From Nocardioides plantarum (GTDB taxonomy: Bacteria > Actinomycetota > Actinomycetes > Propionibacteriales > Nocardioidaceae): a stretch of DNA of 64,000 bases. The DNA lies in assembly GCF_006346395.1 (NCBI RefSeq), contig NZ_VDMS01000001.1:2108001-2172000 (forward strand), read 5' to 3'. Position 1 is the stretch's first letter; each line of letters begins with the position of its first letter. Positions 1-7,553 of this stretch are shown piece after piece. Under the pieces are notes generated by a model. The model worked only from the letters and a program-made list of their open reading frames with translations. It had not been told where the DNA came from and searched no databases. The translations under genes and the position numbers were made by a program.

Positions 1-374
1 GGGGTGACCCGGGGTTGGACGACGACCATCGACACGGTCCCGCCGCGACCGGTCAGGCTCGCGGCGCCCGGGTCGCGCGCGGTCACGGTGCGGGTGCCGT
101 CGACCTGCTGCTCGACGGTGCGGGCGAGCGCGACGGCCCGGCCCTCGGCGTCCGGCCCGCTGACGACGAGGACCAGCGGGTCGTCACTCCCGCCGCCGAA
201 CCGCTCCGCGATGTCCACGTTGGTCTCGTAGGCCGGCTGCCCCGGGAGCGCGAACTCGTAGCTGAGCCGGTCGACCGTCGTCGGGGCCAGCGCACCACCG
301 GCCACGGCGACCACCACCCAGCCGAGGGCGACGAGCAGCCGGTGCCTCAGTACCCAGTCGGTGAACCGGTCCAT
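1..374 (-). CDS. MMPL/RND family transporter, N-terminal part (3' end outside window)
   Basis: The reading frame opens with ATG at 374 and stays open to the window edge, so only about 124 N-terminal residues are visible. After MDRFTDWVLRHR comes one hydrophobic helix (about residues 13-32), then an extracellular-type stretch with LPGQPAYETNVDIAERFGG and a beta-rich segment. This is the usual start of MMPL proteins (TM1 followed by the first periplasmic loop), which export lipids or small molecules by proton motive force. The substrate cannot be told from this fragment. Neighbour DUF427 is on the same strand 87 bases upstream. Confidence 0.72.
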   Translation of the reverse strand, partial: MDRFTDWVLRHRLLVALGWVVVAVAGGALAPTTVDRLSYEFALPGQPAYETNVDIAERFGGGSDDPLVLVVSGPDAEGRAVALARTVEQQVDGTRTVTARDPGAASLTGRGGTVSMVVVQPRVT

Positions 375-408
375 GCGCCCGACCCTCCCGGCCGCGGACC
401 GCACCCGC

Positions 409-422
409 CACACCCGGGTGTG
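409..422. promoter_or_regulatory. 14-bp perfect palindrome upstream of the MMPL gene
   Basis: CACACCCGGGTGTG is self-complementary and lies 35 bases before the ATG of the MMPL gene, downstream of the DUF427 stop. It could be an operator for the transporter or a short hairpin. No regulator gene is adjacent, so the role is open. Confidence 0.35.
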
Positions 423-461
423 CGGAGCTCTCGCGCTCGTCGTACGCCGGGAGCGGGACCG

Positions 462-743
462 CTACTCGACGACCTCGACGCCCTTCCAGAACGCCACCCG
501 CTCGGTGATCTCGGAGGCGGCCGGCTTGGGGTCGGGGTAGAACCACGCGGCGTCGGCGTTGACCTGCCCGTCGACCTCGAGGGAGTAGTAGGACGCATCG
601 CCCTTCCACGGGCAGTGCGACGTGGCCGTCGAGGGCCGCAGCACGGCCGGGTCGAGCGACCCGATCGGGAAGTAGTGGTTGCCCTCGACGACGACGGTGT
701 CGTCACTCTCGGCGATGACGGTGCCGTTCCAGATCGCGCGCAT
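462..743 (-). CDS. DUF427 domain protein
   Basis: A 93-residue protein starting MRAIWNGTVIAESD. It has the compact beta-sandwich pattern of DUF427, including VVVEGNHYFP (residues 18-26), SHCPWKGDASYYSL (42-55) and AAWFYPDPKPAASEI. Family members are small cytoplasmic proteins of unknown biochemical role; the length is typical. The start is set by the ATG at 743, since the frame upstream is the antisense shadow of the divergent gene at 844. The product is confident as a family, not as a function. Confidence 0.85.
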   Translation of the reverse strand: MRAIWNGTVIAESDDTVVVEGNHYFPIGSLDPAVLRPSTATSHCPWKGDASYYSLEVDGQVNADAAWFYPDPKPAASEITERVAFWKGVEVVE

Positions 744-843
744 GTCCCGAGCGTACGCCGCAGGTGCGGGCGCTCGCGCTCGCGCGGCGGACGGCCCCCG
801 CTCGACCGGGGGGCCTCGCTGGCTGAGCGGTAGCGTTCCGGGC

Positions 844-1449
844 GTGACCCAGCTGCTGATCCACGCCGGCGAGGCGGACCCCGCCAGCCCCGCCCTGCGC
901 ACCGGCGGGCTGCCCCTGGCCCCGGCCGGCTTCGCGTGGCCCTCGTGCGAGACCTGCGACGGCGCCATGCAGTTCCTCGCCCACCTGCCGAGCGCCGACG
1001 GCCTGGCCGTCTCGGTGTTCATGTGCCAGAACGACCCCGGCATGTGCGACGAGTGGGACCCCGCCGCCGGCGGCAACAGCGCCCACGCGTTCAGCGGTGC
1101 GCTGGTGCCGCTGACCGCGCCCGCCCGCGGGGAGACGACCCTCGGCGCCGTGAGCGCCGCACGGGTCGACGAGGTCGCGCAGCCGTCGTACGGCGACGCC
1201 CGCACCGCCTGGGCCGAGCAGCACGGCGTGTCCCCACGTCAGGTCCTCGGGAGCCTCGGCGGCGAGCCGCAGTGGATCCAGGGTGACGAGACCCCGACCT
1301 GCCCGTCGTGCGCGTCCCCGATGCCGTTCGTGGCCCACCTCGAGGAGGGTGCCGACGACGCCACCGGCATCAACCTCGGCGGTGGCGGTCTCGGCTACGT
1401 GTTCGCGTGCACCACCCACGAGACCGCCACCTTCCTGTGGCAGTGCTGA
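844..1449 (+). CDS. Cys-rich protein with duplicated CxxC motifs
   Basis: A GTG start gives 201 residues. Two halves look alike: [14 protein letters not shown] (C35, C38) followed by C61 and C68, and [14 protein letters not shown] (C153, C156) followed by C189 and C201. The C-terminus FLWQC and the CxxC...FLAHL pattern suggest a zinc-ribbon-like protein distantly like DUF1963/PDCD2-type proteins, but I cannot place it firmly. It ends 10 bases before tsaD and is probably co-transcribed with it. Function unknown. Confidence 0.72.
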   Translation: MTQLLIHAGEADPASPALRTGGLPLAPAGFAWPSCETCDGAMQFLAHLPSADGLAVSVFMCQNDPGMCDEWDPAAGGNSAHAFSGALVPLTAPARGETTLGAVSAARVDEVAQPSYGDARTAWAEQHGVSPRQVLGSLGGEPQWIQGDETPTCPSCASPMPFVAHLEEGADDATGINLGGGGLGYVFACTTHETATFLWQC

Positions 1450-1459
1450 GGGCCCGGTC

Positions 1460-2494
1460 ATGACGGTGGTGATGGGCATCGAGACCTCCTGCGACGAGAC
1501 CGGGGTCGGCTTCGTCAAGGACGGGGTGCTGCTCGGCGACGCGCTCGCCTCCTCGATCGACGAGCACGTCCGATTCGGCGGCGTGGTGCCCGAGATCGCG
1601 GCCCGCGCGCACGTGCAGGCGATGGTGCCGACGATGCGCGCGGCGCTCGAGGACGCCGGGCTGGCGTGGCACGAGGTCGGCGCGGTCGCGGTCACCGCGG
1701 GGCCAGGGCTGGCCACAGCGCTGCACGTCGGGGTGGCCGCGGCCAAGGCGACGGCGCTCGCGCTCGGCGTACCGCTGTATGGCGTGCACCACCTCGCCGG
1801 CCACGCGGCGGCCGACACCCTGGTGCACGGGCCGCTGCCCGACCGGTCGATCGTGCTGATCGTCAGCGGCGGTCACACGAGCCTGCTGGCCGTCGACGAC
1901 CTGGTCCGCACGCCGATCGTGCACCTGTCCGACACCCTCGACGACGCGGCGGGCGAGGCCTTCGACAAGGTGGCGCGGCTGCTCGGCCTGCCCTACCCGG
2001 GCGGGCCGTCGATCGACCGGATCGCCCGCGAGGGCGACCCGACCGCGGTCCGCTTCACCCGGCCGTTGATGACGCCGCGCGACCCGGCGCTCGGCTTCTC
2101 GTTCTCGGGCCTGAAGAGCGCGGTCGCGCGCTACGTCGCCGGACCTCAGGACCCCGGCGTCTCGGTCGCCGACGTGGCCGCGTCGTTCCAGGAGTGCGTC
2201 GCCGACACCGTGGTCACCAAGGCCATCCGGGCCTGCCGCCAGGAGGGGGTCGACACCCTGGTGATCGTCGGCGGCGTCGCGGCCAACTCGCGGGTGCGCT
2301 CGTTGGCCGAGGAGCGCTGCGCGGAGGCCGGCATCGAGCTGCGGGTGCCGCCCATGCGGCTGTGCACCGACAACGGCGCCATGATCGCGGCGATCGGCGA
2401 CCTGCTGGTCCGCGACGGCGCCCGGCCCTCGGTGCCCGAGCTCGGCGCCCGGTCGTCGGTGCCCCTCGAGCTCGCGCAGCTGTCGGCGTCCTGA
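1460..2494 (+). CDS. tsaD: tRNA N6-adenosine threonylcarbamoyltransferase TsaD
   Basis: 344 residues, the normal bacterial length. TsaD transfers the threonylcarbamoyl group from threonylcarbamoyl-AMP to A37 of ANN-decoding tRNAs (t6A), acting with TsaB and TsaE, which are not in this window. The sequence starts [17 protein letters not shown], has the metal-binding HHLAGHAA motif (H111, H115) and the nucleotide-binding VSGGHTSLL and [11 protein letters not shown] motifs. The ATG at 1460 is chosen because the family begins at this point; the open frame extends upstream only as a shadow of the preceding gene. Confidence 0.96.
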   Translation: MTVVMGIETSCDETGVGFVKDGVLLGDALASSIDEHVRFGGVVPEIAARAHVQAMVPTMRAALEDAGLAWHEVGAVAVTAGPGLATALHVGVAAAKATALALGVPLYGVHHLAGHAAADTLVHGPLPDRSIVLIVSGGHTSLLAVDDLVRTPIVHLSDTLDDAAGEAFDKVARLLGLPYPGGPSIDRIAREGDPTAVRFTRPLMTPRDPALGFSFSGLKSAVARYVAGPQDPGVSVADVAASFQECVADTVVTKAIRACRQEGVDTLVIVGGVAANSRVRSLAEERCAEAGIELRVPPMRLCTDNGAMIAAIGDLLVRDGARPSVPELGARSSVPLELAQLSAS

Positions 2495-2495
2495 C

Positions 2496-2514
2496 TGAGG
2501 TCAGCCTTTCCTTT
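2496..2514. promoter_or_regulatory. DtxR/IdeR-like iron box upstream of dps
   Basis: The 19-mer TGAGGTCAGCCTTTCCTTT matches the DtxR/IdeR consensus TTAGGTTAGCCTAACCTAA at 13 of 19 positions, including the central GG.nAGCCT..CCT core. It lies 37 bases before the dps ATG in a noticeably AT-richer leader. Iron-dependent control of a ferritin-like protein makes biological sense; binding is inferred. Confidence 0.42.
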
Positions 2515-2550
2515 CTGGAATCATTCAAGTAAACGTGGCAGGCTCGGCCC

Positions 2551-3081
2551 ATGACCGAGACGATCGAACGCCACCAGACCGTGCACAGCAGCCACCCCCC
2601 GTTCCGTGCGTCGCAGCAGCTCGCGACCCACCTCCAGGCCCTTCTGGTCGACCTGACCGACCTCCACCTGCAGGGCAAGCAGGCCCACTGGAACGTCGTC
2701 GGCAAGAACTTCCGCGACCTCCACCTCCAGCTCGACGAGATCGTCGACGCCGCCCGCGCCTTCGGTGACGACGTGGCCGAGCGGATGCGCGCGCTCTACG
2801 TCACGCCCGACGCCCGCGCGGCGACGGTGGCCCACCAGTCCAGCCTCCCGGCGTTCCCGGCCACCGAGGTCGACACCGCCGAGGCCGTCGACCTCATCGT
2901 CGGCGCGATGTACGGCGTCGCCGCGACCGCCCGTCGGATCCACGACGACGTCGACGCCGAGGACCCCACCTCGGCCGACCTGCTCCACACGATCATCGAG
3001 CGCGTCGAGCAGCTCGCCTGGATGGTCGACGCCGAGAACCGCACCGCCGACAAGAGCATCCCGGCCAACCTCGCTCCCTGA
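2551..3081 (+). CDS. dps: Dps-family ferritin-like DNA-protection protein
   Basis: 176 residues. The helix-A signature HLQGKQAHWNVVGKNF (about 43-58) followed by DLHLQLDEIVDAARAFGDDVAERM carries the His/Asp/Glu ligands of the inter-subunit ferroxidase centre of Dps dodecamers. Dps oxidises and stores iron with hydrogen peroxide and protects DNA. The N-terminal tail is His-containing but not strongly basic, so DNA binding is uncertain. A single gene after tsaD with its own leader containing an iron-box candidate. Confidence 0.9.
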   Translation: MTETIERHQTVHSSHPPFRASQQLATHLQALLVDLTDLHLQGKQAHWNVVGKNFRDLHLQLDEIVDAARAFGDDVAERMRALYVTPDARAATVAHQSSLPAFPATEVDTAEAVDLIVGAMYGVAATARRIHDDVDAEDPTSADLLHTIIERVEQLAWMVDAENRTADKSIPANLAP

Positions 3082-3098
3082 GCCCGGGCGGCTCGCGC

Positions 3099-3131
3099 CG
3101 ATCTCAGGGGACCTCAGTCGATCTCAGGGGA
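3099..3131. repeat. Direct repeat upstream of the P450 gene
   Basis: CGATCTCAGGGGA occurs at 3099-3111 and again at 3119-3131, a 13-bp direct repeat with a 20-bp period, 55 bases before the P450 start. The spacing of about two helical turns would suit two copies of a regulator on one DNA face. No known regulator is recognised. Confidence 0.45.
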
Positions 3132-3185
3132 GACTCCGGGCACACCTGGATGAGGACCACCTCACCCGTCTGGTCCAATACAGGT

Positions 3186-4490
3186 ATGCGAGTGGTGGGT
3201 GCGGTCAAGCAGCGCGTGGGGAAGTTCCTCCTCGAACGCACCATGAAGGACGGTATCGACCTGCGCAAGCTGCGGTTCCTGCCCGACTCGGTGACGATGC
3301 CGCTCAAGCGCGACGGGCTCGACCCGCTGCCCGAGATGGCCGTCGTCCGCGCTGCGGAGCCGGTCACCAAGCTGGCCACGCTGTTCGGCAAGGACATCTG
3401 GCTGGTCAGCGGCTACGACGAGGCGCGGGCCGCGCTGGCCGACGGGGCGTCGTACTCCAACGACCTGGGTCAGTTCGTCTCCCAGGAGGGGCGCAGCGAC
3501 GAGGAGCAGATCGGCGGGCTCGGCATGATCGACCCGCCGCTGCACACCGCGCTGCGCCGCTACCTGACGCCGGAGTTCACGATGCGGCGCCTGGCCCGGC
3601 TCGGCCCGGAGATCGAGCGGGTCGTGCACGAGCGGCTCGACGCGATGGAGGCCGCCGGGCCCGAGCTCGACCTGGTCAAGGAGTTCGCCTTCCCGGTCCC
3701 GTTCCAGGTGATCTGCGAGCTGCTCGGGCTGCCGACCGAGGACCGTGAGCGGTTCTTCGAGCTCGGCGTCGCCCGCTTCGACCTCAGCTCGGGCGGTGTC
3801 GGGGTCTTCGGTGCCGCCGCGCACACCCGCGACTTCCTCATCAAGGCCGTGGCCGCGCAGCGCGCCGAGCCGGGTGAGGGCCTCATCGGCGCGCTCATCC
3901 AGGAGCACGGCGACGCCCTCGACGACGTCACCCTCGGCGGCATCGCCGACGGGGTGTTCCTCGGCGGCTACGAGACCTCGGCCTCCATGCTGGCCCTCGG
4001 CGCCTACCTGCTCGCCGAGAACCCCGACGCCATGGCGATGCTGCGCAACGAGGACGACGCCGCGGCCGTCGACCGCGTCGTCGAGGAGCTGCTGCGCCAC
4101 CTCACCGTCGTCCAGATCGCGTTCCTGCGCTTCGCCAAGGTCGACCTCGAGCTCGGCGGCCGGTCGATCAAGGCCGGCGACGCGGTCGGCATCTCGCTGC
4201 TCGGCGCCAACCGCGACCCGTCGATGGCCGGTGAGCACCCCGACACCTTCGATCCCCACCGCGAGCCCACCAAGCATCTCGCCTTCGGCCATGGGATGCA
4301 CCGCTGCGTCGGCGCCGAGCTGGCCCGCATGGAGCTGCGGATCGCCCTGCGCGCCCTGGCCCACCGCTTCCCCGACCTGCGCGTCACCGCCGACCGGTCC
4401 GACCTCGACTTCCGCAAGCTCTCGGCCGTCTACGGCGTCGAGGAGCTCCCCGTGCACCTCTACGGCGCCCGCGACCGCGTCCAGGTCTAG
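3186..4490 (+). CDS. Cytochrome P450
   Basis: 434 residues from ATG 3186. Visible hallmarks are the I-helix acid/alcohol pair in GGYETSASM (E263, T264), the K-helix ExxR in EELLRHL, and the haem loop FGHGMHRCVGAELARMEL with the thiolate Cys at 374. The layout is that of soluble class I bacterial P450s, which need a separate ferredoxin and reductase; none is encoded nearby. The substrate is unknown. An alternative start at 3150 would add 12 residues without support. A strong palindromic terminator follows immediately. Confidence 0.93.
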   Translation: MRVVGAVKQRVGKFLLERTMKDGIDLRKLRFLPDSVTMPLKRDGLDPLPEMAVVRAAEPVTKLATLFGKDIWLVSGYDEARAALADGASYSNDLGQFVSQEGRSDEEQIGGLGMIDPPLHTALRRYLTPEFTMRRLARLGPEIERVVHERLDAMEAAGPELDLVKEFAFPVPFQVICELLGLPTEDRERFFELGVARFDLSSGGVGVFGAAAHTRDFLIKAVAAQRAEPGEGLIGALIQEHGDALDDVTLGGIADGVFLGGYETSASMLALGAYLLAENPDAMAMLRNEDDAAAVDRVVEELLRHLTVVQIAFLRFAKVDLELGGRSIKAGDAVGISLLGANRDPSMAGEHPDTFDPHREPTKHLAFGHGMHRCVGAELARMELRIALRALAHRFPDLRVTADRSDLDFRKLSAVYGVEELPVHLYGARDRVQV

Positions 4491-4498
4491 GTCCCCCC

Positions 4499-4530
4499 GC
4501 TGACCCGTCGCCCATGGGCGACGGGTCAGC
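4499..4530. terminator. 32-bp perfect palindrome, terminator after P450
   Basis: The 32 bases form an exact palindrome centred on CCCATGGG with arms reading GCTGACCCGTCG. It is followed by GCATTTTT, giving a rho-independent terminator for the rightward P450 gene. It is also the first of two related units (see 4545-4570). Confidence 0.7.
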
Positions 4531-4544
4531 GCATTTTTCGGATC

Positions 4545-4570
4545 GACCCGTCCTCCATGGGCGACGGGTC
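4545..4570. repeat. Second copy of the palindromic unit
   Basis: An imperfect copy of the preceding palindrome (arms GACCCGTC/GACGGGTC, centre CCATGG). The two copies, with their shared downstream CGGATC, make a tandem repeat of about 43 bases. It sits just past the stop of the leftward fahA gene, so the pair could end transcription from both sides. Confidence 0.55.
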
Positions 4571-4593
4571 AGCGTGGTTGTCGGATCGAGCCG

Positions 4594-5724
4594 TCAGGGA
4601 TGTGCGGGGGCGATGGTGCCGCGGACCTCGCCGAGGGTGAGGCGGGCGCCGGAGGTCGAGGGTGCGGAGTAGCGCAGCACCACCTCGTCGCCGTCGTCGA
4701 GCCAGGTCCGCTCGCGGCCGTCGACCACGAGCGGCTCGTTACCGCCCGAGGTCAGCTCGAGCAGGCAGCCGCGCTGGTCGCGCTCGGGGCCGCTGATCGT
4801 GCCTGAGGCGAACAGGTCGCCGGTGCGCAGCGAGGCCCCGTTGCTGGTGAGGTGGGCCAGCATCTGGGCCGGGCCCCAGTAGGTCGAGGAGTACGCCGGG
4901 CGCGAGAGCACCGACCCGCCCACCGCGACCTCGACGTCGATGTCGAGCCCGCGGGCGTCGTCGGGGGCCAGGTAGTCCGCGGGGCGCGGGTCCTGACCCG
5001 GCAGGTCGCACCACGCCGCGTCGAGGGCCTGCAGCGGCGTCACCCAGTGGCTGATCGAGGTGGCGAACGACTTGCCGAGGAACGGCCCGAGCGGCGCGGA
5101 CTCGAAGGCCTGCAGGTCGCGGGCCGACCAGTCGTTGAGGCCGACGACCCCGAACACGTGGTCGGCGAGGTCGGCGGCGGCCACCGGGACCCCCGGCGGG
5201 CTCGGCGTACCCACCACGAAGCCGAGCTCGGCCTCGAGGTCGAGCCGTCGGCTCGGTCCGACGTCGCCGGCCCCGCGCTGGCCCGACGGCCGTACGACGT
5301 GGGTGCCCGACGGCACGACCGTGCCGGCGCGCCCGTGGTAGCCGATGGGCAGGTGCTTCCAGGCGGCCGGCAGGGGATCCCCGTCGGGGCGGAAGATCCG
5401 GCCCACGTTGGTCGCGTGGTGCTCGGAGGCGTAGAAGTCGACGTAGTCGGCGACCTCGAACGGCAGGTGCAGCACGACCTCGGACAGCGGCACCGTCGGG
5501 CTGCCCGACTCGGCCAGGAACGCGACCTGCTCACGGGTCTCGCGCCACACCTGCGGACCGAGCGCCATCAGGGGGTTGAGCGTGGCCGCCGCCAGCTCGG
5601 GGCGGTCGGAGAGCGCGGACAGGTCGAGCAGCGCGTCACCGAGCCGTACGCCGACCCGGCGCGGGCCGCCCGCGACGGAGAACACGCCGTAGGGCAGGTG
5701 GTCGAGGCCGAAGCCGTCGGTCAT
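4594..5724 (-). CDS. fahA: Fumarylacetoacetase
   Basis: 376 residues. Catalyses the last step of tyrosine/homogentisate breakdown, fumarylacetoacetate to fumarate plus acetoacetate. The N-terminal SH3-like domain is followed by the FAH catalytic domain with DYVDFYASEHHATNVG (metal and catalytic His region), LPIGYHGRAGTVV, LDLEAELGFVVG and GLNDWSARDLQAFE. Its start overlaps the stop of the upstream gene by 4 bases (ATGA), so the two are translationally coupled. The substrate partner hmgA lies 1.8 kb away on the other strand. No maleylacetoacetate isomerase gene is in the window. Confidence 0.93.
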   Translation of the reverse strand: MTDGFGLDHLPYGVFSVAGGPRRVGVRLGDALLDLSALSDRPELAAATLNPLMALGPQVWRETREQVAFLAESGSPTVPLSEVVLHLPFEVADYVDFYASEHHATNVGRIFRPDGDPLPAAWKHLPIGYHGRAGTVVPSGTHVVRPSGQRGAGDVGPSRRLDLEAELGFVVGTPSPPGVPVAAADLADHVFGVVGLNDWSARDLQAFESAPLGPFLGKSFATSISHWVTPLQALDAAWCDLPGQDPRPADYLAPDDARGLDIDVEVAVGGSVLSRPAYSSTYWGPAQMLAHLTSNGASLRTGDLFASGTISGPERDQRGCLLELTSGGNEPLVVDGRERTWLDDGDEVVLRYSAPSTSGARLTLGEVRGTIAPAHP

Positions 5725-6377
5725 GAGAGGCCTTCCAGGTAGGTGAGGGCGGCCGGGACGTCCCGGGTCTGCCAGGAGCGGCACCACCGGCGTGCGGCGA
5801 CGAGGTCGTCGGCGTCACCCCAGAGGCGGGCGGTGGTGGCCAGGGTGTCGAGGGCCGCGCCGATCGAGCCCCCGCTCAGGACGAACGGGAGCTCGCGGTC
5901 GAGGGCCGCCTCGATCCACGCCTCGGTCCATACCTCGGGCGAGGCCGGGTCACCGGCGTCGAGGTCGAGCACGAGGGCGCCCTCGACCGCGGCCACCTCG
6001 TCGGCGACCGAGAGCCACGAGCCGAGCGGGGGTCCCTGGACCTCGACGTGGAGCAGCACGTCCTCGGGGAGGTCGGCGTCGCGGGCCGCGACGAGGAACC
6101 GGCGGACGTTGGCGACGGGGTCGCCCGGGTCCTGCAGCCGTACGGTCGCCGCGACGATCCCGAAGGGACCGGCGGCCGCGCGGGCCAGGGCGGGCATCCC
6201 GCCGGCCCCGTCGACGGTGACCCGGAGCCCGCTGCGGCCGACCAGGCTGTCGAGGTCGCCCTGGTGGCACACGCGACAGCCGACGGCGGGCGAGTCGTGC
6301 ACGGGCAGGGAGGCGCGGTCGGGGATCAGCCCCTGGTCGTCGACGAAGCCGACCAGGTACGCCGGGAGATCGCTCAC
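5721..6377 (-). CDS. Hypothetical protein coupled to fahA
   Basis: 218 residues, ATG at 6377, 4-base overlap with fahA. No signal peptide or membrane helix. The sequence has a CRVC pair near residue 34, alternating short beta strands and helices (VTVDGAGGMPALARAAAG, LLHVEVQGPP, ALVLDLDAG, PFVLSGGS), which resembles an alpha/beta barrel, but I recognise no family. Operon position suggests a role linked to homogentisate catabolism or its regulation; this is inference only. Confidence 0.7.
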   Translation of the reverse strand: MSDLPAYLVGFVDDQGLIPDRASLPVHDSPAVGCRVCHQGDLDSLVGRSGLRVTVDGAGGMPALARAAAGPFGIVAATVRLQDPGDPVANVRRFLVAARDADLPEDVLLHVEVQGPPLGSWLSVADEVAAVEGALVLDLDAGDPASPEVWTEAWIEAALDRELPFVLSGGSIGAALDTLATTARLWGDADDLVAARRWCRSWQTRDVPAALTYLEGLS

Positions 6378-6421
6378 CCGGCCAACCTAGCGAGCCGTCG
6401 TACGTGTACATCCTAGGGATT

Positions 6422-6440
6422 TGCCTAACACCTATAGGCA
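6422..6440. promoter_or_regulatory. Inverted repeat in the divergent promoter region
   Basis: TGCCTA-N7-TAGGCA lies 17 bases before the ATG at 6457 and 45 bases before the divergent start at 6377. Its size and placement suit an operator for the TetR regulator encoded two genes downstream, which could control both the FBP-tetR unit and the fahA unit. Confidence 0.4.
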
Positions 6441-6456
6441 GACCTACCGTCGAGCC

Positions 6457-6945
6457 ATGGACGCTCTCAGCACGAAGGAGATCCGCGGCTCGTTCGTCAA
6501 CGCGACCAAGGGCGAGGCCCAGCGGATCAACCTGCCCGACGACCTCGGCGAGCTGGCCTGGGAGCAGCTGGACTTCCTCGGCTGGGTCGACCCGCGCGCC
6601 CCGCAGCAGGCGGCCCTCGTCGTACCCCGGGCCGACGGGCCGGTCGGCGTCCGGCTGCGCCGCAACCTCAGCGGCGGCTCGAGCCACAAGATGTGCTCGA
6701 TCTGCTGCACCGTGCACCGCGCCAGCGGGGTCGGCCTGATGGTGGCCAACCGCGCCGGCCGGGCGGGTCGCGACGGCAACACGGTCGGGCTCGACATCTG
6801 CTCCGACCTGGGCTGCTCGGGCTACGCGCGGGGGTGGCGACCCCTGCCGGCGATCAGCCTGGTCGCCGAGACGATGACGACCGACGACAAGGTCGCGCGG
6901 ATGCAGACCAACCTCGACACGTTCCTGCGCCGGGTCCAGCGATGA
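6457..6945 (+). CDS. FBP domain (treble-clef zinc finger) protein
   Basis: 162 residues from ATG 6457. The C-terminal half has the zinc-finger pattern KMCSICCTVHRA...LDICSDLGCSGYARGW (about residues 71-129) typical of the FBP treble-clef domain named after a fibronectin-binding protein but now thought to act near the ribosome, as in EF-G-binding proteins. The upstream frame to 6421 has no ribosome site and would overlap the inverted repeat. It ends 10 bases before tetR, forming an operon. Confidence 0.8.
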   Translation: MDALSTKEIRGSFVNATKGEAQRINLPDDLGELAWEQLDFLGWVDPRAPQQAALVVPRADGPVGVRLRRNLSGGSSHKMCSICCTVHRASGVGLMVANRAGRAGRDGNTVGLDICSDLGCSGYARGWRPLPAISLVAETMTTDDKVARMQTNLDTFLRRVQR

Positions 6946-6955
6946 GGGTCCGGCG

Positions 6956-7522
6956 ATGAAGGTCGGTCTCACCCGCGACGCGGTCGTCGCCGCCGCCGCC
7001 GACCTCGCCGACGAGGACGGCCTGCGCGCGCTCACCGTCAGCAGCGTGGCCCGCCGGGTCGGCGTGCGCACGCCCAGCCTCTACTCCCACGTCGCCGGCA
7101 CCGACGCGCTGCACGCGGGCGTCTCGACGCTCGCCCTCGACGAGCTGGCCGACCTCGTCGACCGGGCGATCGCGGGGCTCGCCGGCCGCGACGCCCTCGT
7201 GGCGCTCGCCGACACCCACCGCGCCTACGCGCTGGCCCACCCCGGTCGCTACGAGGCCGCCGGGGTGGTCGACCGCGAGCTGACCCCCGACCTGGTCCGC
7301 GCGGCCGAGCGCCACAGCGCCCAGGCCCTGGCGGTCCTGCGCGGGTACGCCGTCCCCGAGGCCGAGCGCGTCCACGCCGTACGCCTCCTGGCCAGCCTGC
7401 TGCGCGGCTTCGTGCAGCTCGAGGCCGGCGGGGCCTTCGCCCACAGCGACCCGCCGAGCCAGCAGACGTGGACGCGGGCGCTCGACGTCCTCGACGAGCA
7501 CCTCGCCGGGCTCGGGCGCTGA
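6956..7522 (+). CDS. TetR family regulator
   Basis: 188 residues. The N-terminal helix-turn-helix is clear: VVAAAADLADEDGLRALTVSSVARRVGVRTPSLYSHV (about 10-46). The C-terminal ligand domain resembles the TetR_C_33/WHG type (LADTHRAYALAHPGRYEA). Same operon as the FBP-domain gene and 31 bases before hmgA, so it is a good candidate for controlling homogentisate catabolism. The inverted repeat at 6422-6440 is the likely operator. Confidence 0.88.
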   Translation: MKVGLTRDAVVAAAADLADEDGLRALTVSSVARRVGVRTPSLYSHVAGTDALHAGVSTLALDELADLVDRAIAGLAGRDALVALADTHRAYALAHPGRYEAAGVVDRELTPDLVRAAERHSAQALAVLRGYAVPEAERVHAVRLLASLLRGFVQLEAGGAFAHSDPPSQQTWTRALDVLDEHLAGLGR

Positions 7523-7553
7523 GACCGACGGCAGTCGGGGGTACCGTCCGAGC

